Assembly (NCBI GenBank): GCA_026991575.1 | Contig: JALXBF010000087.1 | Coordinates: forward strand, 1-61,790 | Direction: 5' to 3' | DNA: 61,790 nt | Source of the DNA: Planctomycetota bacterium | Lineage (GTDB): Bacteria > Planctomycetota > Planctomycetia > JALXBF01 | Shown: piece by piece, positions 54,354 through 61,790 of the stretch | Layout of the letters: the number at the start of each line of letters is the position of its first letter | Position numbering within the stretch: position 1 is the stretch's first letter | Notes under the pieces: model-generated | What the model was told of the DNA's origin: nothing | What the model saw: only the letters and a program-made list of their open reading frames with translations | The model's database searches: none | Made by a program: the position numbers and the translations under genes

Positions 54354-56061
54354 AGAGCTCCTCGATCGTCCCCGCGTAGCGCTGCTCGATCACATTGCGT
54401 CGCAGCTTCAGCGTCGGCGTGAGCTCATCGGCGGCGATGCTGAACGGCCGCGACAGCAGGGCGAACCGTTTGATGCGCTCCCAGCTCGCCAGCTCGGCAC
54501 ACCGCTGCTCGACAACCCTTCCAACCAGCTCCCGCGCCTCGGGCCGCCGCACCAACTCTTCAGGCAGCACGTTATCGGCTGCGCCCAACCGCTGGCGAAG
54601 CTCAGCAAAGTTCGGCACGATGAGCGCGGCAAGGTAAGGCCGGCCGTCGCCGACGACGGCGACCTGCTCGATGAGCGGGTCGGTCAAGAGCGCCCCCTCG
54701 ACAGCGACCGGGGCAACGTTCTTGCCGGTCGACAGCACGATCAGCTCCTTCTTGCGACCGGTGATCGTCAGGTATCCGTCGGCATCCAGTTCGCCGAGGT
54801 CGCCGGTGTGGAGCCAGCCGTCTACGATCGCCTCACGCGTCGCCGCCTCGTTGCGCCAGTAGCCGGCCATCACGTGTGGCCCGCGCGTGAGCACTTCGCC
54901 GTCGTCGGCAATCGCCACGTCGATTCCCGGAATCGGTCTCCCGGAGGAGCCGAAGCGGTTCTGTTCCGGTGTGTTCACGGAAATGACCGGCGAGCTTTCC
55001 GTCAGCCCGTAGCCCTGGAGCAAGAGGATGCCCGCGTTGCTGAGTCCCTCGGCGATCTCGCGCGGGAGAGCGGCTCCGCCGGAGATTGCCCACAGGAAGC
55101 GGTCGCCCATCAGTTGCCGTGCACGCAAGCGGCGCTGCTCGGCGGGCAACGCAGCCAGTTCAGCCCAGATCTTCTCATAGAAGCGCGGCACGGCCGTTAG
55201 GTGGGTCGGCTGCGTTGCAGCGATGTCGTCGAGCAGCTCCGGCAGGCCGCCGCTGATGGCGACCGTCGTACCGGCAAGCATGGGCTGGTAGTGATCCGCC
55301 AGCCGCGCGAACACATGGCTGTATGGCAACCAGTTGAGTTGGAGGCCGTCTGTCGGGTGAGGCAGGATCTGGAGTGTGGCCAGTGCATTGAAAAGGAAGT
55401 TCCCGTGGGTCAGCATCACGCCCTTCGGTTCCCCGGTGGTACCTGACGTGTAGAGAATGGTGGCCAGGCTTTCAGGGGTCAGCCCATCGACACGGCTGCG
55501 CAGGCTTCCTGCCAGGTGGGCTAGCCGTCTTCGCCCTCTCAAGCGCAGGGCCTGCCAGGACAGGACTCGCGCCAGGTTACGGCTGGCCAGCGTCTCGGCC
55601 GCCGATTGGTCGATCGCGATAACAGCTTCTAATGATGGCTGGGACAGGCGGCCGATAGCTTCGGCCAGGCGATTGGCTTCGTCCCGGCCGGCGACCACCA
55701 CGAAGCGGGCCTCGGAGTGTTCGATCTGGAAAGCGATTTGGCTTGGCGAAAGCGGCGGATGGATCGGGACGGTCACGCCGCCGGCGGTGAGAATGGCCAG
55801 GTCGTTGACCAACCACTCGAACCGATTCCTGCTCAGCAGCGCGACCCGTTCCTGCGGCTGGAGTCCCGCGTTAACCCAGCCGGCAGCGGTCTCTTCCACC
55901 AGCGCGCCGTAGTCTTGCCAGGAGAGCGCGTAGAAGTAGCCGTGTTGTTTCCAGAGCAGAGCTGGCCGTGCGCCGGAGGAGCGGACGCGGTGTCGGAATG
56001 CCTCCGGGATAGACGGCCAGCGGATCGGGTCGCGCAATGGCTCGCCGGAAACGACTCGCAT
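54346..56061 (-). CDS. Long-chain fatty acid-CoA ligase (AMP-forming)
   Basis: A 571-residue adenylate-forming enzyme activating fatty acids to acyl-CoA. The AMP-binding signature ILYTSGTTGEPKGVMLTHGN is intact, with GYGLTESSP, and GWLHTGDLGELDADGYLTI then GRKKELIVLSTGKNVAP of the C-terminal subdomain. Start ATG at 56061 lies two bases after the thiolase stop. It pairs with that thiolase in fatty acid breakdown; the ligase subgroup resembles FadD15/ACSL-like proteins. Confidence 0.93.
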   Translation of the reverse strand: MRVVSGEPLRDPIRWPSIPEAFRHRVRSSGARPALLWKQHGYFYALSWQDYGALVEETAAGWVNAGLQPQERVALLSRNRFEWLVNDLAILTAGGVTVPIHPPLSPSQIAFQIEHSEARFVVVAGRDEANRLAEAIGRLSQPSLEAVIAIDQSAAETLASRNLARVLSWQALRLRGRRRLAHLAGSLRSRVDGLTPESLATILYTSGTTGEPKGVMLTHGNFLFNALATLQILPHPTDGLQLNWLPYSHVFARLADHYQPMLAGTTVAISGGLPELLDDIAATQPTHLTAVPRFYEKIWAELAALPAEQRRLRARQLMGDRFLWAISGGAALPREIAEGLSNAGILLLQGYGLTESSPVISVNTPEQNRFGSSGRPIPGIDVAIADDGEVLTRGPHVMAGYWRNEAATREAIVDGWLHTGDLGELDADGYLTITGRKKELIVLSTGKNVAPVAVEGALLTDPLIEQVAVVGDGRPYLAALIVPNFAELRQRLGAADNVLPEELVRRPEARELVGRVVEQRCAELASWERIKRFALLSRPFSIAADELTPTLKLRRNVIEQRYAGTIEELYG

Positions 56062-56063
56062 GG

Positions 56064-57221
56064 TCAGATCGCCTCGAAGACCGTGGCGATTCCCTGGCCA
56101 CCACCGATACACATGGTAGCCACGCCGATGGCGGCGCCGCGCGCGCGCATGGCGTGGAGCAGGGTGGTTGCGATCCGGGCGCCGCTAGCGCCGAGCGGGT
56201 GGCCGATCGCGATGGCACCGCCACATACGTTTACCCGCTCCAGATCGATACCCAACTGGTTGATGACCGCCAGCGTCTGCACGGCGAATGCTTCGTTGAT
56301 CTCGAACAGTGATACGTCGTTTACTGTCAGGCCGGCTCGCTCCAGGGCTTTCAGCGTTGCCGGGACGGGTCCGATCCCCATGACGCCCGGGTCGACGCCG
56401 ACGACCGCGTCGGTCAGCACGCGGGCCATCGGCTCGTAGCCGAGCTCGCGCGCCTTTTCTGCGGACATGACCAGCATGGCAGCGGCGCCGACACTGATCT
56501 GCGAGGAGTTTCCGGCGGTGACGGTGCCGTTGACCGGGTCGAAGGCCGGAGGCAGTTTGGCGAGGATCTCCAGGCTGGTGTCTTTGCGAATGCCCTGGTC
56601 CCGGGTAATGACCTGCTTGTGACCCTCCGGGTCACGGCCCCAGACGGGCACGATCTCGCGCGCGAAGTGGCCACTTTCGGTGGCCTCGTCTGCGAGCCGA
56701 TGGCTTCGCAGTGCGAACTCGTCCTGCTGGCGCCGGTCGATCCGGTACTTCCGCACCATGTACTCAGCCACGATGCCCATGTGCAGCGTACCCGGACTCC
56801 ACTTGCGAAACAGCGCCGGTGGTGGGTCGAAGTCCTTGTCCATCGGCAGATGGTGCATATGTTCTACACCGCCGACAACGACGATCTCCGCCGCTTCGGC
56901 ACGGATCGCATGCACTGCTTGGTTGAGCGCCTGGAGGCTGGAGCCGCAGTTCCTGCTGACGGTCACGCCGGGCACCTGGATGGGCAGCCCCGCCAGCAGG
57001 GCGATCGTCCGGGCCACGTTGTAGCCCTGCTCCCCCTGCTGCTGGACGCAGCCCCAGATGAGATCGTCCACGAGGTCGCCGGGCAGCTGGGTGCGTTCCA
57101 GCAGTGCGCGTACCAGCGCGGCGCTGAGATCGTCGGCGCGCACGTCCCTGAAGTACCCGCGCTCCGGATCGGCTTTCGCGATCGGGGTGCGCACGCAGTC
57201 AACCACCACGACGTCACGCAT
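56064..57221 (-). CDS. Acetyl-CoA acyltransferase (thiolase)
   Basis: A 385-residue thiolase cleaving 3-ketoacyl-CoA in beta-oxidation or joining acetyl-CoA units. The acylated Cys92 lies in VSRNCGSSLQALN; the C-terminal AIAIGHPLGASG and CIGGGQG carry His and Cys. GVDPGVMGIGPVPA and NEAFAVQ are also typical. ATG at 57221 has a GGAG site and sits two bases after the TreS-maltokinase stop; a Met at 57293 is rejected. It is followed closely by the acyl-CoA ligase. Confidence 0.95.
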   Translation of the reverse strand: MRDVVVVDCVRTPIAKADPERGYFRDVRADDLSAALVRALLERTQLPGDLVDDLIWGCVQQQGEQGYNVARTIALLAGLPIQVPGVTVSRNCGSSLQALNQAVHAIRAEAAEIVVVGGVEHMHHLPMDKDFDPPPALFRKWSPGTLHMGIVAEYMVRKYRIDRRQQDEFALRSHRLADEATESGHFAREIVPVWGRDPEGHKQVITRDQGIRKDTSLEILAKLPPAFDPVNGTVTAGNSSQISVGAAAMLVMSAEKARELGYEPMARVLTDAVVGVDPGVMGIGPVPATLKALERAGLTVNDVSLFEINEAFAVQTLAVINQLGIDLERVNVCGGAIAIGHPLGASGARIATTLLHAMRARGAAIGVATMCIGGGQGIATVFEAI

Positions 57222-57223
57222 GC

Positions 57224-60829
<3,606 letters not shown>

Positions 60830-60896
60830 CGTTGCTGACAGCTTCCTACCGGCTCTCTCTTGCCCGGTGCAACCATCGATCGCGTGCCCGACAGGC

Positions 60897-61739
60897 TCAG
60901 GCACTGAGCGAAGGCGGACTGGCCAGGAGTTGCTGAGCGAGGCGTTCGGCACAGGCTAGGTCGTCACAACGTGGCACCACGGTCGCACGCAACCGCGTGC
61001 GCAAAATGACGCCCTTTTCCAGATCCAAGCCGAACAGGCCGAAGGCCCAGCGCAGTCTGCAGCCACGCCTTCGCACGATGATCCGGGTCACATCCATGGG
61101 GTGTCCCAGCTCAAGGTAGCTCCACGATAGACCGTTCGGCCGGTAGACGACAACGGCAAGTCCGTACTGGCCGAGCACCGCCGCACGAGCCGCCGCCGGC
61201 CAGCGACCGTCGCGCAACAGGCCGCTGACCTGCTCGTCCCGTACCAGCGTTTGCCACGTGCGGGTCTGTTCCGAGAGCTCGAGCCAGCGGACGCTCCGTT
61301 CACCATCGGCCACGGCTGCCAGCAGCTCACCGCTGGACACCTGACCAACGGTGAACAGCTCGAAACCGCGCAGCGGCGGCACGATGCTCGTGCTGACGGA
61401 GACCTCCAACTCCAGCAGTGACGACTCCAGCACGCGCCAGCGAAGCTCGTAACGTGTCGGGTTCGCGGGTCCCTCATCGAAGCAGGCGACCACCTGCTGC
61501 TCTCTTGACCAGTGCTGCCAGGTCCCGCCCCGGGCCGGCGCCGGGCGCGGATCTACCCCCTGAGCCAGCCACTGGCTCACCGCCAGTACTGGCCCCGGGA
61601 TCACCAGCCCGTGGCTACTCAGGCGACGCAGACCGGCCGGTCCAGCATGCAGCAACAGAGATGCGGTCAGCTCCGGCAGTCGTAGCCGATATGCACGTTC
61701 TCGAACGCGTTCCCAGTGCTGCTCGGTGGCTTGCTCCAT
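60897..61739 (-). CDS. Unknown protein upstream of treS
   Basis: A 280-residue soluble protein with no signal peptide. I recognise no domain. It begins with a charged helical segment (TEQHWERVRERAYRLRL), then beta-rich stretches (ELRWRVLESSLLELEVSVS; LSWSYLELGHPMDVTRIIV) and a Cys-Arg-rich region (RRRGCRLRWAF). GGAAGG precedes the ATG at 61739; an earlier GTG at 61784 is possible. It precedes the treS fusion by 67 bases and probably shares its transcript, suggesting a link to glucan or trehalose metabolism. Confidence 0.65.
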   Translation of the reverse strand: MEQATEQHWERVRERAYRLRLPELTASLLLHAGPAGLRRLSSHGLVIPGPVLAVSQWLAQGVDPRPAPARGGTWQHWSREQQVVACFDEGPANPTRYELRWRVLESSLLELEVSVSTSIVPPLRGFELFTVGQVSSGELLAAVADGERSVRWLELSEQTRTWQTLVRDEQVSGLLRDGRWPAAARAAVLGQYGLAVVVYRPNGLSWSYLELGHPMDVTRIIVRRRGCRLRWAFGLFGLDLEKGVILRTRLRATVVPRCDDLACAERLAQQLLASPPSLSA

Positions 61740-61790
61740 GACGCCTTCCAGCCTCTCTTCGGGCTTGCGCCGACGCGGCACCACGGCCTG

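Overview
The window is GC-rich, densely coded bacterial DNA that most resembles a planctomycete (Planctomycetota, perhaps Gemmatales-like). The evidence is indirect: a Tat-exported Gfo/Idh/MocA oxidoreductase, many exported proteins of unknown function, a HEAT-repeat lipoprotein, a DUF3568-type lipoprotein, pre-peptidase-type repeats and a bacterial Ser/Thr kinase. No rRNA, tRNA, CRISPR array or insertion sequence was seen. The left edge joins an integrase-like fragment to a truncated, frameshifted xylulokinase gene, so that end may be a rearrangement or an assembly edge.

Layout. 1-8.2 kb: broken xylB, Tex, an AGXT-type aminotransferase, a metallophosphoesterase and two lipoproteins, all on the minus strand. 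8.2-11.9 kb: a GT2 glycosyltransferase coupled to a DUF2079 membrane protein, then a small unknown. 12-17.3 kb: Gfo/Idh/MocA oxidoreductase, hypoxanthine phosphoribosyltransferase, and a minus-strand run of exported hydrolase, deoC and a PIG-L deacetylase. 17.3-26.2 kb: Ser/Thr kinase, two exported minus-strand genes, an HPr-like protein, a purine permease, an esterase-like protein and a dimethylformamidase-like protein. 26.3-28.5 kb: two divergent genes, each interrupted by one in-frame TGA exactly at its redox-active residue. 28.5-42 kb: gpsA, SGNH hydrolase, di-haem peroxidase, a phosphatase/NhaC/CPBP operon, site-2 protease, cytochrome c, MFS permease and a membrane glycosyltransferase. 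42.5-47.7 kb: double-ACT protein, NtrC-type regulator, exported unknowns and a cysteine desulfurase. 48.1-52.1 kb: dnaN, dciA/DUF721 and gyrB. 52.2-61.7 kb: GT39-type glycosyltransferase, then a tightly packed minus-strand run of unknown protein, TreS-maltokinase fusion, thiolase, acyl-CoA ligase and 3-methyladenine glycosylase.

The outstanding feature is the divergent pair at 26352-28445. One gene is a peroxiredoxin with TGA at the peroxidatic position. The other is an exported protein like iodothyronine deiodinases, with TGA in a CxTUPPF motif, followed by a DsbD-alpha-like domain. Both frames continue intact past the TGA, and both have candidate bacterial SECIS hairpins downstream. I read them as two selenoproteins forming a small selenium-dependent redox module, with the peroxiredoxin cytoplasmic and the deiodinase-like protein extracytoplasmic. 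No sel genes lie in the window, so selenocysteine insertion is inferred.

A second theme is enzyme-fold proteins with altered catalytic residues: an HPr without its histidine, an esterase with Gly for Ser, a kinase with HCD and DFS, a maltokinase domain with HGN, and a metallophosphoesterase without GDxxDRG. These may be non-catalytic or specialised versions.
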